A DNA stretch of 64,000 bases from JAHIJO01 sp964486075 (GCA_964486075.1 CAZALU010000002.1:1-64000); one strand, 5' to 3'; shown: positions 43,755 through 53,552, numbered from the stretch's first letter. Program-made: numbers and translations. The notes: generated by a model from the sequence alone, not told the origin.

Positions 43755-45046
43755 ATGTTGAAAACAAAAACGACGCCAGGCGATACGCGCTGGTTTGTGA
43801 GGGACCGGTTCGGCATGTTTATTCACTGGGGTCTTTATGCCCTGCCGGCGCGGCACGAGTGGATCAAGCAGGTGGAACAGATTCCGGACGAGAAGTATGC
43901 GACCTATTTTCGGCATTTCGATCCGGATCTGTATGATCCCGAGCTCTGGGCCCGGGCGGCCGCCGGGGCCGGCATGAATATTTCGTGGTCACCACCAAGC
44001 ACCACGAGGGCTTCTGCCTGTGGGATTCGAAGCTGACCGATTACAAGGCGCCCAACACCCCGGCCGGGCGCGATCTGCTGCGCCCCATGGTCAATGCGTT
44101 CCGAAAACAGGATATGCGTGTGGGCTTCTATCACTCCCTGATCGACTGGCATCACCCCGAGTTCACGATCGACGATATGCATGCTCTGCGGAATCACCCG
44201 GACCGCGCCAAGCTGAACCGCAGCCGGCGCCAGGAAATGTACGTGCGATACCTGCACGGGCAGGTCCGCGAGCTGTTGACCCGCTTCGGCAAGATCGACA
44301 TCATGTGGTTTGATTTCAGCTATCCGACCCGCGCCGGCCTGAAGGATTGGGTGGGCAAGGGCCGCGCCGAGTGGCAGAGCGAGAAGCTCTATAAACTGGT
44401 CCGCAAGCTGGCCCCGCACATCATTCTCGACGACCGGCTGGATCTCGATGAGGGCTGGGACATCAAAACGCCGGAACAGTATCAGCCGCGTGAATGGCCG
44501 ATGGTGAATGGTCAACCCGTGGTCTGGGAGGCCTGCCAGACGTTTTCCGGCTCGTGGGGCTATCACCGGGATGAAGCCAGCTGGAAGAGCATCGATCAGC
44601 TCGTCCAGATGCTGGTCGACACGGTCAGCAAGGGCGGCAATCTGCTGCTGAATGTCGGACCCACCGGGCGTGGCGAGTTCGACCGGCGGGCGCTGGACCG
44701 GCTGGCGGGCATGGGCGAGTGGATGAAACGCCACAGCCGCTCGATCTACGGCTGTACCCAGGCGCCAGCGGAATTCGTGACGCCGCGGGATTGCCGTTTG
44801 ACGTACAATCCGGATAAGCGCCGGCTCTACGTGCATGTTTTTGCCTGGCCGTTTATGCACCTGCACCTGGACGGCTTGGCCGGCAAGGTGGCCTATGCGC
44901 AATTGTTGAACGACGCTTCGGAAGTGCTCGCCAGCGAACCCGCCGAGCATCAGAAATCCTCGCAGGACAAGGGCACCATGGTCTTGACTCTACCGGTCCG
45001 CAAACCGGACGTAACCGTTCCCGTAATCGAGTTGTTCCTAAAATAA
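43755..45046 (+). pseudogene. GH29 alpha-L-fucosidase, broken by a one-base deletion
   Basis: The first frame runs from 43755 and has FGMFIHWGLYALPARHEW, the start block of GH29. At 43978/43979, in ATGAA-TATTTCGTG, one base is missing; the reading continues in another frame as GFCLWDSKLTDY and IDIMWFDFSYPTRAG, which carries the nucleophile Asp, and runs to 45046 without further damage. With the base restored the product would be about 430 residues, a normal cytoplasmic-size fucosidase with no signal peptide. It could be a real young mutation or a sequencing error. AGGAGG lies very close to the ATG, so the adjacent TTG (43758) may be the true start. Confidence 0.88.
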
Positions 45047-45097
45047 ATCCAAGCGCGCCGCGCTGTGAACGGCACCAAGACCATAAGCGGTATTGGT

Positions 45098-45234
45098 TGT
45101 AGCCCCGCTCTATGAGCGGCCGGCAGCGGAGAAGATGCGTTCCCCCGTGGATAATCTTTTGTAGCCCTCCGGCACTTGCCGGAGTGGTATTGGTCTGGGG
45201 AAGCGAGGTCCGACATCACCGATGTCAGCTACAG
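45098..45234. repeat. REP-like cluster of three hairpins, TGTAGCC family
   Basis: Hairpins are CCGCTC/GAGCGG (45105-45119), CTCCGGCA/TGCCGGAG (45167-45184) and GACATC/GATGTC (45212-45226). Two begin with TGTAGCC and the last ends in AGCTACAG. The rest of the 45047-45344 gap has no gene. Confidence 0.65.
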
Positions 45235-45344
45235 TAAGAGTCGCACTCCGATTTGGATCGCTGGACCTAAATTACCAGGGAACACAAAGCAAATCTGCAT
45301 GCCGAAAGCAGACCCGCCCTCGGTGGAAATAGAGGAGACCATAA

Positions 45345-45704
45345 ATGGCTACTCGACAAGCACGGATGACGGCGATCGGAGTTTATAAATTATTGGCGTT
45401 GGTGGTGCTGGCCGGACTGATTGGCGCTCCACTGGTCAGGGCCGATCCTATAACCAACTTTTATACGACGGGAGCAGGGCAAGGGGCTGATGCCGGTGCC
45501 GGTGTTGGACAAGGGGAGTTTCCATCCGCCTGCGTTAACGGATTGGCAGACGGGTATAATTCTTGCACTGGAACCAAGCGTCTGATGCCCGGCACTATTT
45601 TTACCATTGTTTGGATGCAGCATGCGCCCAGCCTGTCCGTCGCCGGGCAGGCGGAAGGCCGGGAGCGAATGCATCTTGCCCAGCGTGCTACCCTGCGCCG
45701 ATAA
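45345..45704 (+). CDS. Small secreted protein of unknown function
   Basis: 119 residues with a signal peptide ending near LVRADP, preceded by AGAGGAGA. The mature part has a GAGQGADAGAGVGQG stretch and no domain that I recognise. It may be a cut-down remnant of a longer secreted protein. It lies between the REP cluster and comEC. Confidence 0.45.
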   Translation: MATRQARMTAIGVYKLLALVVLAGLIGAPLVRADPITNFYTTGAGQGADAGAGVGQGEFPSACVNGLADGYNSCTGTKRLMPGTIFTIVWMQHAPSLSVAGQAEGRERMHLAQRATLRR

Positions 45705-45773
45705 ATTCCGCGGGGCGGAACTGATATTGGGTTCGACTGTGTGCGAACGTTTTTAATCAGAAAATCTGATCGC

Positions 45774-48368
45774 ATGATACCACCGGCGCGTCCATCCCAG
45801 CCCTTGCGGCGGCCGTTAATAGGCCTGGCCCTGGCCTTTGTCGCCGGGACCTGGGGCGCTGTGATGATCGGTAATCTTCCCCCGGCCGCGGCGGGCGCGC
45901 TTTCCGCCGGCTTGCTGATTTTTGCCTTTTTATGCCAGGCGGGGGTTAGTCTTTATCGACGCCGCCAGTCGATGGGTTCAATCGGTGTGTCTGCCTTTGC
46001 TGTTCCATCCCGTCTATTGCCCGGGCTGATCACGCTCTGCCTTTACCTTGCGGTGGGCGCTGGCGCCTGGTGCGTAGCCGGCTTGAAACTGGATGATCCC
46101 TTCCCGAACGCGCTCGCGGCCTTGCTGGAAAAACCGCGCGAGAGCGTGGAAGTGGAAGGCGTGGTCGCCGCCGAGCCGGTTGTAAGACGGCTGGCGGGCG
46201 GTGTTCGTGTGTTGGTTGATTTCCCCTTGCGTTTGGAGGCAATCCGGCGCGTAAACCCTTGGCAGAAGGCGCGGGGTACTATCCAGATTACCTGGCCGGT
46301 TCTGGCGGGCGGGGCTTATCCGCGCTACGGCGAACGCTGGCGGCTGGCAGGCGTGCTCACGGATAATGCCCGCTTCCCGGAGCCGGAATTATTTGCAGAC
46401 ACCACTCCCCAATCAAAGATCGGGAATCTAATATCTAAAATCGGCTACCCCGTGACCAACGCCTCCCGTCCGGTTCTGGACTGGATCAAGCGGCGCTATA
46501 CATTTTGGGCCGATCCGGCTGCCGCGGCATGTCTTGTACCGAGCCAGGGATCCTCCCTGGTTGCGGCCTGTTTCCAGATGCGCCGGAAATGCGCCGCTAC
46601 CCTGGCGTTGGGTATTGAGCATCGTCCTGAAGTCACGGGCCTGTTGCAGGCCCTGCTCCTGGGCTACCGCCGGGAACTGCCGCAGAAACCGCGCGGCGAT
46701 TTTAGCCTGACCGGCACCTATCATATTTTCGCGATTTCCGGACAGCACGTGGCAATTCTGGCGTTGTTCATTGTCGTGCTTTTGCAATCCTATCGTATCT
46801 CGCGCCTAAGATGGTTCTGGTACGTCGCTCCCATTCTGGCGGCGTTTACGGTGGCAACTGGTATGAGTGCCAGCGCCGTGCGCGGTTGTTTAATGGCCCT
46901 TTTGTGTTTCCTGGGACCGTTGCTCGGGCGGAAACCGGATATTCCCTCGGCCATAGCCTTGGCGGCGTTGATTATCATGGGCGTGGACCCGTTTCAACTT
47001 TTCGATTATGGTTTCTTGCTCTCGTTTGTGGCGGTGACCGGATTGATTGTCATGTGTCCCCCGCTGATCGAGCGCTTGACGCCGATCTTGGCTGCTGACC
47101 CCTTGCGTCTCCAGCCGGAGCCGAGGCTTGTCCGTTTAGGACGGCAATTCATCCGGGTTGTTATTTTTCTTTTCATCACGTCCTGGGCGGCCTGGTTGGC
47201 GACCACCCCTTTGATTGCGCGCTGGTTCAACCTGGTGTCGCCCATAGCATTGCTGGCGAATTTGATTGTGATCCCGGTGGCGACTCTGGTGCTGCTGGCG
47301 AGTTGTCTTGCCATTGTTTGCGGCCTGGTACTGCCGGCTTTGGCTGAAGTGTTTAATTTCGCCAATGTGGCGCTGGTTTCCCTGTTGCTATGGATCACGG
47401 ATTTAATGGCGCGAGTTCCCTATGGACACGCCTATGTCAGATCCCCGCCGCTGTGGAGCCTGGCGGTATGGTACGGCACTCTCTTGGCCTGGGTTGCCTG
47501 GCGTCAACGAATTGTTTTTGGCATACGGCGCATCTGGCTGGCCGGTCCGATCATCCTATTCCTGGTGCTTGGCGCCGGCCGGCTTGGGTCATGGAAGACC
47601 GCGACCATGGACCTGCTGAACTATGGAGATCAACCAGTCTGTTTTATAAACATCCCCGGCGCGGGCGATTGGCTGATTGATACCGGCGGACGATACCAGG
47701 CGCGCAAACTTATCCGCCATCTGCGCCGCCAGGGAGTGGACCGGCTGCAGGCGGTGATCCTGACCGGAGCGGACAGTTCCCGCGCCGGCGGGTTGCCGGA
47801 GCTGCTGCAGGCCATGCCGATCCGGGAGCTATGGCTTCCGCCCGGCGCGGAAAAATCGCGAGCTTTGCGGGGCATGCTCGAAATCGCGCGCAACAGAGGC
47901 GTGCGCCTGCGCTACTGGACGGAAAACAGTCTCTCAACTGCTCCGCAATCGGTCCACATTAACATCGAACCCGGAATGTTTTATCCGACTTTGCCAGTCG
48001 CTCTGGAGTTCCATTTATCCGGCGTCGCACAACACGCTGCGCCGACCTGGCTTCTAAGCCGGGGAACTGTCGCGCTGCTTTTCATTGATGGCGGCCCGGA
48101 TTCATGCGCGGCTGCAATCCGTGATGCGCATCCGGACTTCAGTCCTAAGGTCCTGATCGAAAACCGTATGGCGGATGAGCATGAGCACAAGCGGTGGGGC
48201 GCGGAGGATGGGCGTCCGGCATGGCGGATCATCTGCGTCCGGGATTTGTGCGCAGGTGGTGATTCTGATTCTCAGCCCTGTGATCGGGATCTTCGCCTTG
48301 TACCGGGGCAGGGGATGCGTATCCGGCTGGATCGAAGCCTGGTGCGCATGGAGCGTTTGGCTCTTTGA
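45774..48368 (+). CDS. comEC: ComEC/Rec2-family DNA uptake channel protein
   Basis: About 864 residues from ATG 45774 (a GTG at 45741 is another option). The protein has many membrane segments, the DUF4131-type N-terminal region and the competence domain with FAISGQHVAILAL (about residues 315-327). The C-terminal metallo-beta-lactamase-like domain (about 600-830) starts well (LNYGDQPVCFINIPGAG, WLIDTGG) but the metal motif, usually HxHxDH, reads LTGADSSRAGG, so it cannot bind metal in the usual way. ComEC passes single-stranded DNA through the inner membrane. The pilus-type genes at 49-59 kb fit a competence role. Confidence 0.88.
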   Translation: MIPPARPSQPLRRPLIGLALAFVAGTWGAVMIGNLPPAAAGALSAGLLIFAFLCQAGVSLYRRRQSMGSIGVSAFAVPSRLLPGLITLCLYLAVGAGAWCVAGLKLDDPFPNALAALLEKPRESVEVEGVVAAEPVVRRLAGGVRVLVDFPLRLEAIRRVNPWQKARGTIQITWPVLAGGAYPRYGERWRLAGVLTDNARFPEPELFADTTPQSKIGNLISKIGYPVTNASRPVLDWIKRRYTFWADPAAAACLVPSQGSSLVAACFQMRRKCAATLALGIEHRPEVTGLLQALLLGYRRELPQKPRGDFSLTGTYHIFAISGQHVAILALFIVVLLQSYRISRLRWFWYVAPILAAFTVATGMSASAVRGCLMALLCFLGPLLGRKPDIPSAIALAALIIMGVDPFQLFDYGFLLSFVAVTGLIVMCPPLIERLTPILAADPLRLQPEPRLVRLGRQFIRVVIFLFITSWAAWLATTPLIARWFNLVSPIALLANLIVIPVATLVLLASCLAIVCGLVLPALAEVFNFANVALVSLLLWITDLMARVPYGHAYVRSPPLWSLAVWYGTLLAWVAWRQRIVFGIRRIWLAGPIILFLVLGAGRLGSWKTATMDLLNYGDQPVCFINIPGAGDWLIDTGGRYQARKLIRHLRRQGVDRLQAVILTGADSSRAGGLPELLQAMPIRELWLPPGAEKSRALRGMLEIARNRGVRLRYWTENSLSTAPQSVHINIEPGMFYPTLPVALEFHLSGVAQHAAPTWLLSRGTVALLFIDGGPDSCAAAIRDAHPDFSPKVLIENRMADEHEHKRWGAEDGRPAWRIICVRDLCAGGDSDSQPCDRDLRLVPGQGMRIRLDRSLVRMERLAL

Positions 48369-48396
48369 TAAAAAAGCCATTACAGGACTCAATCCA

Positions 48397-48654
48397 ATGA
48401 CCCATTTCTGGAATGCCCGACAGACGGCCAAGAACGGAGGCGCCGGCGCTTCGGCGTCCGTTAAAAAAAGCGCGCCGCGTCCGTTGGCCGACTTGCTTCA
48501 GGCCCGGGCGTATCCAGCGAAATCCAGATCGGGAAATGGGGTAAAACCTGGTAAAAATGCGGGAGCAACGGCGTTCGCAGCAAGTGGCGCAGCGCGATTT
48601 TCCCGTATTTTCACGTCGCTTTGCAAGTGGCAGGTGCGCTCTGACGAATCGTAG
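48397..48654 (+). CDS. Small ORF of unknown function after comEC
   Basis: 85 residues from ATG 48397, with AGGA eight to twelve bases upstream. The sequence is Ala/Ser/Lys-rich with a PRPLADLLQAR segment; I do not recognise a family. An antisense frame over much of the same DNA also looks coding (see findings), so one of the two is probably false. Confidence 0.3.
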   Translation: MTHFWNARQTAKNGGAGASASVKKSAPRPLADLLQARAYPAKSRSGNGVKPGKNAGATAFAASGAARFSRIFTSLCKWQVRSDES

Positions 48655-49014
48655 TGACGATTGACTATGATCCGGACGTGTCCCGGCGAAGTTTCTATAC
48701 GAAGACGGATGGCCTCCTGGAATGATTTTTCCTCGATATATTCAGCGCACAGAGTGACGTTACCCGTTTTGTCTGTGGCGACTGACGTCGCATAATATAT
48801 CTTATGTCGCCTTATTGCTGGTCTTGGCCACTATCTGTTGAGGTTTTGGAATAGTTAGGCGTCAATTAGCCCCTAGCCTGAATTATTTGTCAACCGGTGA
48901 ATAATTCACACCTCCGGGGTCGTGATTGGCGGGTTTAGCGCCACAAAGCTGGGCAACCACGTTGGCGACCGTGTCGCACCATGTAATCAGTCAGGCTAGC
49001 GCGCTTAGATCGGG
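48655..49014. other. Stretch without a confident gene
   Basis: Minus strand 48498-48826 keeps an open frame with protein-like composition but no ATG, so this may be the remnant of a gene. The rest (48830-49014) holds nothing that I can identify. Confidence 0.35.
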
Positions 49015-49920
49015 CTAACGCACCAGATAGATTAGTTGTTCCGGTTTGCCGTTGCGCTCGATGTCCAGTACGAACCCATTTACGCGGTTGTTCACAAATT
49101 CTCGAATGAAGTATTCCGCTCGGGTTTGACTGATCATCGGTATCTTGTTGACCGTGCGGATGACATCGTTCTGTTTTAATCCGAAAGCATTGAACATGTC
49201 GCCTTCGCCCTCGATCGCCAGTGTATAACCCGCTATCTTATCGGCCTTGTATACTGGTTTAAGGGAATCAAAAACTTTAGCCAGGCGTTCGGTGTTGTTA
49301 AGCAGCTCTGAATAGTATTCGAGCAAATTTTCGCGTTTCAGTACCCATCGCGTTGCGCCCACCCGCTTGCCGAACCGATTTAGCATTTCTGACCCGCCAG
49401 CGGCCATTTCAGCGTTTTTATTCGTTCCGCCAGGTAGGGGGCGTTTGTCTGAAAAGCTCAGTCGCAATTCCTCGTCCCGATCCCCTGCCCTGACAATTAT
49501 TTTCTCGGGGAAAATAGAAATAACCTTGACCGATTGATCCAGCAAATCGCCCTCGCATACCAATTGCTGTTGCTTGCGCTGCAGATCGTCAATGATTGCT
49601 TTGCGGGCCTGTTGGTTGCTGCCTATCGCAAAGAAAGTGCCCGCCAGTCGAAAACGCTTTGCAAGCGGACCTAAATTCTCCAGCAACGGTTCCGTAGCAC
49701 GTTTTTTAAAAACAGAACCATCGAACTCTCCGACGTCGCCCGGTGGTGAAGCCGGCCATGCGAGCGGCATGGCCGGGCGCACGGAGGAGGTTCTTGGGCA
49801 TGGCGTGGGCAGCCTGGCATATAAACGGGTGTAGCCCCCGGCCAATAGCAAGGCGGCGATGAGACTCGCCCAGGATAACCCTCGCAGCCAATCATGGGTG
49901 AAATATCTTGCCATGGCCAA
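49015..49920 (-). CDS. GspC-like type II secretion protein with PDZ domain
   Basis: The 301-residue protein has one N-terminal membrane segment (about residues 12-30), a proline-rich linker, a homology-region-like domain (LGPLAKRFRLAGTFFAIGSN, about 83-155) and a C-terminal PDZ domain (FGLKQNDVIRTVNKIPMISQ, about 225-300). This is the layout of GspC/PulC, the inner-membrane protein that contacts the secretin in type II secretion. No other gsp structural genes are beside it; the ATPases are at 55-59 kb. The start could also be Met3. rnpB lies directly upstream. Confidence 0.78.
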   Translation of the reverse strand: MAMARYFTHDWLRGLSWASLIAALLLAGGYTRLYARLPTPCPRTSSVRPAMPLAWPASPPGDVGEFDGSVFKKRATEPLLENLGPLAKRFRLAGTFFAIGSNQQARKAIIDDLQRKQQQLVCEGDLLDQSVKVISIFPEKIIVRAGDRDEELRLSFSDKRPLPGGTNKNAEMAAGGSEMLNRFGKRVGATRWVLKRENLLEYYSELLNNTERLAKVFDSLKPVYKADKIAGYTLAIEGEGDMFNAFGLKQNDVIRTVNKIPMISQTRAEYFIREFVNNRVNGFVLDIERNGKPEQLIYLVR

Positions 49921-49961
49921 ATAACCGAAGATATGGCTATGCTATACGGTCCGCGCGCTAT

Positions 49962-50433
49962 GGATACCAGCGGCCGAAGCTATAAGCCGGATTCTGTGCT
50001 CCGCTGCCGGGACAATCGCGTCCCGGATTGGACGACGGCCATTTGTCTTGCTGTTGCCGTCGCAAGGACGGGAACAGACTTATTGCGATCAACCCGAAAC
50101 TGCCCCCGATATTACATCGGGGTTAAGGCGGGCCGCCCGTGACAGTTTCATATTTGATCTTGCTCCAGGTGGGGTTTGCCTTGCCCCCGACATTGCTGTC
50201 GAGGCGGTGGTCTCTTACACCGCCATTTCACCCTTACCCCGCTCACCTCTGCAGAGAGGCCCGCAGGGCGGTATTTTTTCTGTGGCACTTTCCGTATCCC
50301 GCGCATTACCGCGGGATCCCCCGGCATTACGCCGGGGCACCCTGCCCTTTGGAGTCCGGACTTTCCTCCCCCCCATCCCGGACTAAAACCACCCGGGAGG
50401 CGGAGCGGCCGTCCACTGCAACCGCCGATATCC
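49962..50433 (-). ncRNA. rnpB: RNase P RNA
   Basis: On the minus strand the segment shows the conserved RNase P core: GAGGAAAGTCCGGACTCC near the 5' end, GGGCAGGGTGCC after it, and ACAGAATCCGGCTTAT near the 3' end. The tips GGATA/TATCC can pair as the outer helix P1, which sets the ends used here. Length (about 470 nt) is a little above the usual 350-450 and suggests extended hairpins. It makes mature tRNA 5' ends with RnpA. The gene lies between the zinc-ribbon gene and gspC, all on the minus strand. Confidence 0.93.
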
Positions 50434-50457
50434 AATAAAAATACTAACAAACCAGGG

Positions 50458-51177
50458 CTAGTGTTTCCAGTATAAAATACGGCCGCAGAAATCGCAGGTT
50501 ATGATCTCCTCCGCCCGGCGGGTGTCGTGAATTACCTGGGGCGGCAGCGTCATGTGACATTGTCCGCAGGCGCTGTTTTCAATCAAAACCAGCGCCTTGT
50601 CTTTCTTGTGATCCATGACGTGATTATAGCGTGCGAGCCAGGCGGGATCGACCACGGCAGCCAAGCCATCCCTGGCTTGGCGGATCTTTTGCATTTCCTG
50701 CTCCAGGTTGTTGCGCCGCGTCTCCAGATTCTGCAATTCTTCCTGAATATGGGCGGCATCCTTTTCCAATTTTGAATTCTGCAATGCCACATCTGACTGG
50801 GCGAGATCGGCCTGTTCCATGGCTTCGATGGCGCGTTCTTCAAATCCGTCGATTTTGTCCTGGCAATGGGCGATTTCGTTATTTAATGCGCGATATTCTT
50901 CGTTGGACTTGATCTGGTACTGCTGTTCCCGCAATTTTATTATTTGCTGGCGGCAGGTCTCTATTTCCAATTCCCACTGTTTGATGGCCGCCTGCCTGGT
51001 TTTCAGGTTTTCCTTGGCCTGCGCCAAGGCCTGGCGGGCATCGTCAATGGCGGATTGTATTTCTTTCTGGCGGGCGGGAATGTTGTCCAGCTCACGCTGG
51101 CACTGGGCAAGCTGGTTGTCGTGCTCTTGCACAACGAGCAGCTTGTCTATGATCTTAAGTACAGCTTGCTTTTCCAT
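50458..51177 (-). CDS. Coiled-coil protein with C-terminal C4 zinc ribbon
   Basis: The start was set at 51177, giving 239 residues; the longer frame upstream is not protein-like. Residues 15-175 form a long coiled coil rich in Glu, Gln and Lys. The C-terminal zinc ribbon has CGQC and CDFC pairs (about residues 197-232). This fits the zf-RING_7/DUF164 family found in many bacteria, which may bind nucleic acid; no clear function is known. It is read divergently from queF, and rnpB follows. Confidence 0.85.
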   Translation of the reverse strand: MEKQAVLKIIDKLLVVQEHDNQLAQCQRELDNIPARQKEIQSAIDDARQALAQAKENLKTRQAAIKQWELEIETCRQQIIKLREQQYQIKSNEEYRALNNEIAHCQDKIDGFEERAIEAMEQADLAQSDVALQNSKLEKDAAHIQEELQNLETRRNNLEQEMQKIRQARDGLAAVVDPAWLARYNHVMDHKKDKALVLIENSACGQCHMTLPPQVIHDTRRAEEIITCDFCGRILYWKH

Positions 51178-51287
51178 GGCAGCAACTATACAATATCCGG
51201 CGAAACGTTCACAAGCTAATATTAACACGCCCGGATGCGGGAGGAATAACGGCGGCAACAACAGGCGCGCCCTGCGAGGGAAAGAAT

Positions 51288-51731
51288 ATGGCCGGTAAAA
51301 CAAAAGAGGGCAAACTGCGCAGCAGACGCGGGCAATTAACACTGCTGGGCAGGAAGACCGGAACGTTGCCAACCAGTCCTGACCAAGCCAGAATAGAAAC
51401 CTTTTGTAATAAATATCCGCAGCGCAATTATAACGTTTCTATCGAATGTCCGGAATTCACAGCGTTATGTCCGCTAACCAGCCAGCCGGATTTCGGCGTT
51501 ATCGTCATCGAGTATGCGCCGAACCAGCTTTGCATTGAAAGCAAGTCGCTCAAGTTATATCTGCATTCATTCCGTAATATCGGCATGTTTTATGAGGAAG
51601 CGGTGAACCGAATTCTCGACGATATAGTTAAAGCCTGCCGCCCCCGCAAAGCCAAGGTAACCGGCGTCTTCAATCCCCGGGGCGGCATTGCCATCACCGT
51701 GACCGCCGCCTATCCCCCACCCCGCCGATAA
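51288..51731 (+). CDS. queF: NADPH-dependent 7-cyano-7-deazaguanine reductase
   Basis: 147 residues, matching the short unimodular QueF form. Motifs are the nucleophile segment FTALCPLTSQPDFG with the catalytic Cys, and the SLKLYLHSFRNIGMFYEE block. It reduces preQ0 to preQ1 in queuosine synthesis for tRNA. GAGGG lies seven bases before the ATG. No other que gene is nearby. Confidence 0.95.
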   Translation: MAGKTKEGKLRSRRGQLTLLGRKTGTLPTSPDQARIETFCNKYPQRNYNVSIECPEFTALCPLTSQPDFGVIVIEYAPNQLCIESKSLKLYLHSFRNIGMFYEEAVNRILDDIVKACRPRKAKVTGVFNPRGGIAITVTAAYPPPRR

Positions 51732-51754
51732 TCCGCACGCAATTCTCGTGGAAT

Positions 51755-53395
51755 TTATTTCCACCCCTTACACGTTACCAGCAAGGTCTTCACCTCAAAG
51801 GGACGGAAGGTCAGCTTAATCTTGCCGCCCGCAAGTTGCACCTTGTTGCCCGTCGGGTTTTCCAGAAAATTAACTTCCCGGGCCGCGCTGATGCCTTGGC
51901 CTAGTTCTATAATTGCCGCGCACGACCGGGCCTCTGGCAGGAACAGGCGCAGCACAATGCCGGTCGAATGCTCGGCGCGGCGCATGGCTGTGCAGAGAAC
52001 CGAAGCGCTCCCTCGAATTACCAGCTGGGGCGCTTGGCTCAGCCGCGCACCGTCCGTAAGAACCGGCACCATGGAACGATTGAACGCCATGCCTTTGCGC
52101 ACCAAGCTGGCGTTGGATGCTTTCGTTCCATGCGGTTCGAACGCGAACCGTATGACGTGTTTCCCGTTGTCCGTCTCCGGGTCGGGGGCATACGGATTTC
52201 GCAATAGCGTGATGCGCAGCCGGGGACCCAGGGCATCCGTTCCATATTTCGAATCGTTGTATAAAGTGAATCCGAATTCCTGCCCCGATACGTCCGCCCA
52301 TTTCTGAGTCGGCATTTCCAGGCCATTGGCCGGGATCTCGTCCACCGAGAACGGACCTTCGGGCCTCGTCAATGACTTGGAATACGTTTAACGCCAGCTC
52401 GGCGTGTGTGCTTGGCCCGTGAGTGAGCGGACGCGGGGCACCGTAGGCGACAAGTTCACGCCGTGAGCGTTTTGTCCCAGTAGGAGCCGATGGCGCCCGA
52501 CGGCGTATGGAGCTTGACGATGGCTTGCGGGCTCTCCACCTCGAAGTAATCGCCCTTTTCCGTTACGGCGATCCTCGGGAACTCCCGCGCTTGGGGCAGT
52601 TCGAACAGGATACGATAGGTCCTTTGCGAGAAGGCCGGAACCTTTGTTGCTATGAAGACAAAATTTTTATCCAATCTTTGGACCGGGATGAGTTGTCCAT
52701 CCGAGTTCTGCAAGGCAACGGTATGGCGTGGCAGAGCGGCGCGCATCGGCTCGGTTCGCTCGAACCCAAGCGGGTTAAGCAAGGTCAAGTAATGCCCTTT
52801 GCGATCGGCCTTAACCAGCACGGCAACGGACGCGCTGATCACCCGGGCGGCCGTTGCCCGTGACGACTCGGCCCGCCGGTGCGCGTCGCTGTAACTGTCA
52901 TGAACGGCGGCGCCATCGAAATGTCGTGAAATTGATTGAACAGCACTGGAATCCACACAGCGTGGAGTGCCGCGGTCCTATCCAGACCGGCTAATGCCGA
53001 GAGCGATTCTGCGGCCAGCAGATCGGCTTCGCACCTCCGATTGTCGCGTTTCAAGGCGGCGTGGGTGGTAAAACATCCTTCAAAATGGAGTAACATTGTC
53101 CCTTGGCTCAGGGTAAGTGTCGGGCGCCTAAAGAATCTTGGCTTTGCGGCCAAGGTGTTTAGTTGACCAGTCGGCGGCATACAACATGTGGCGGGCAATG
53201 GATTCACCATCGGCCATATTGAGATCGCCCTCGACCCAGGTGCCGGCCGCATTTTCCCAGCGGCCTTCCTTGACCCTCGACTGGATATTGCGCAAGATAG
53301 CTGGGTCTAACTTTCTGGCCGTCGTATAATCGGAACCTGGCCCATGGTAAAGGTCAACTCAGGATAATCGTCCATCATCTTGGTCACTGATTTTT
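51755..53395 (-). pseudogene. GH38 alpha-mannosidase, decayed remnant
   Basis: Pieces of one GH38 enzyme appear in order on the minus strand but in different frames: MMDDYPELTFTMGQV (about 53380), the WVEGDLNMADGESIARH block (53165-53300), EGCFTTHAALKRDNRR with LFNQFHDI (52940-53100), GDYFEVESPQAIVKLH (about 52540) and LEMPTQKWADVSGQEFGFTL (52250-52310). At least four frameshifts separate them, and a stretch expected between the second and third pieces is deleted, as is the N-terminus. The intact enzyme would trim alpha-mannosides. This looks like true gene decay rather than sequencing error. Confidence 0.85.
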
Positions 53396-53396
53396 T

Positions 53397-53552
53397 CTAA
53401 GGGCCTTGCCCGTTTTTTTCGAGCTTGTGCCAGGTCTGCTTGAACTCGAAATCGAGCGGCCGGCGCAGAGGGTTGGCAGGGTAACGCCACTCCAGCGCCA
53501 GACGCCCGTTGAGTTCGGTGGATTGCTTGTCCAGTTCAGCCAGTAATTTTGG
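53397..53552 (-). pseudogene. Orphan C-terminal coding fragment
   Basis: A minus-strand frame ends at 53397 with about 50 protein-like residues (LLAELDKQSTELNGRLALEW, then a PLRRPLDFEF segment). It has no start and lies directly before the GH38 remnant. I cannot name the parent protein. Confidence 0.3.

Noticed and set aside
43904..44950. Minus-strand ORF of 348 codons
   Set aside because: Antisense to the GH29 fucosidase; no motifs and no ribosome binding site.
45098..45234. Possible CRISPR array
   Set aside because: The repeated units are hairpins of varied length with no regular spacers, so they are REP-like, not CRISPR.
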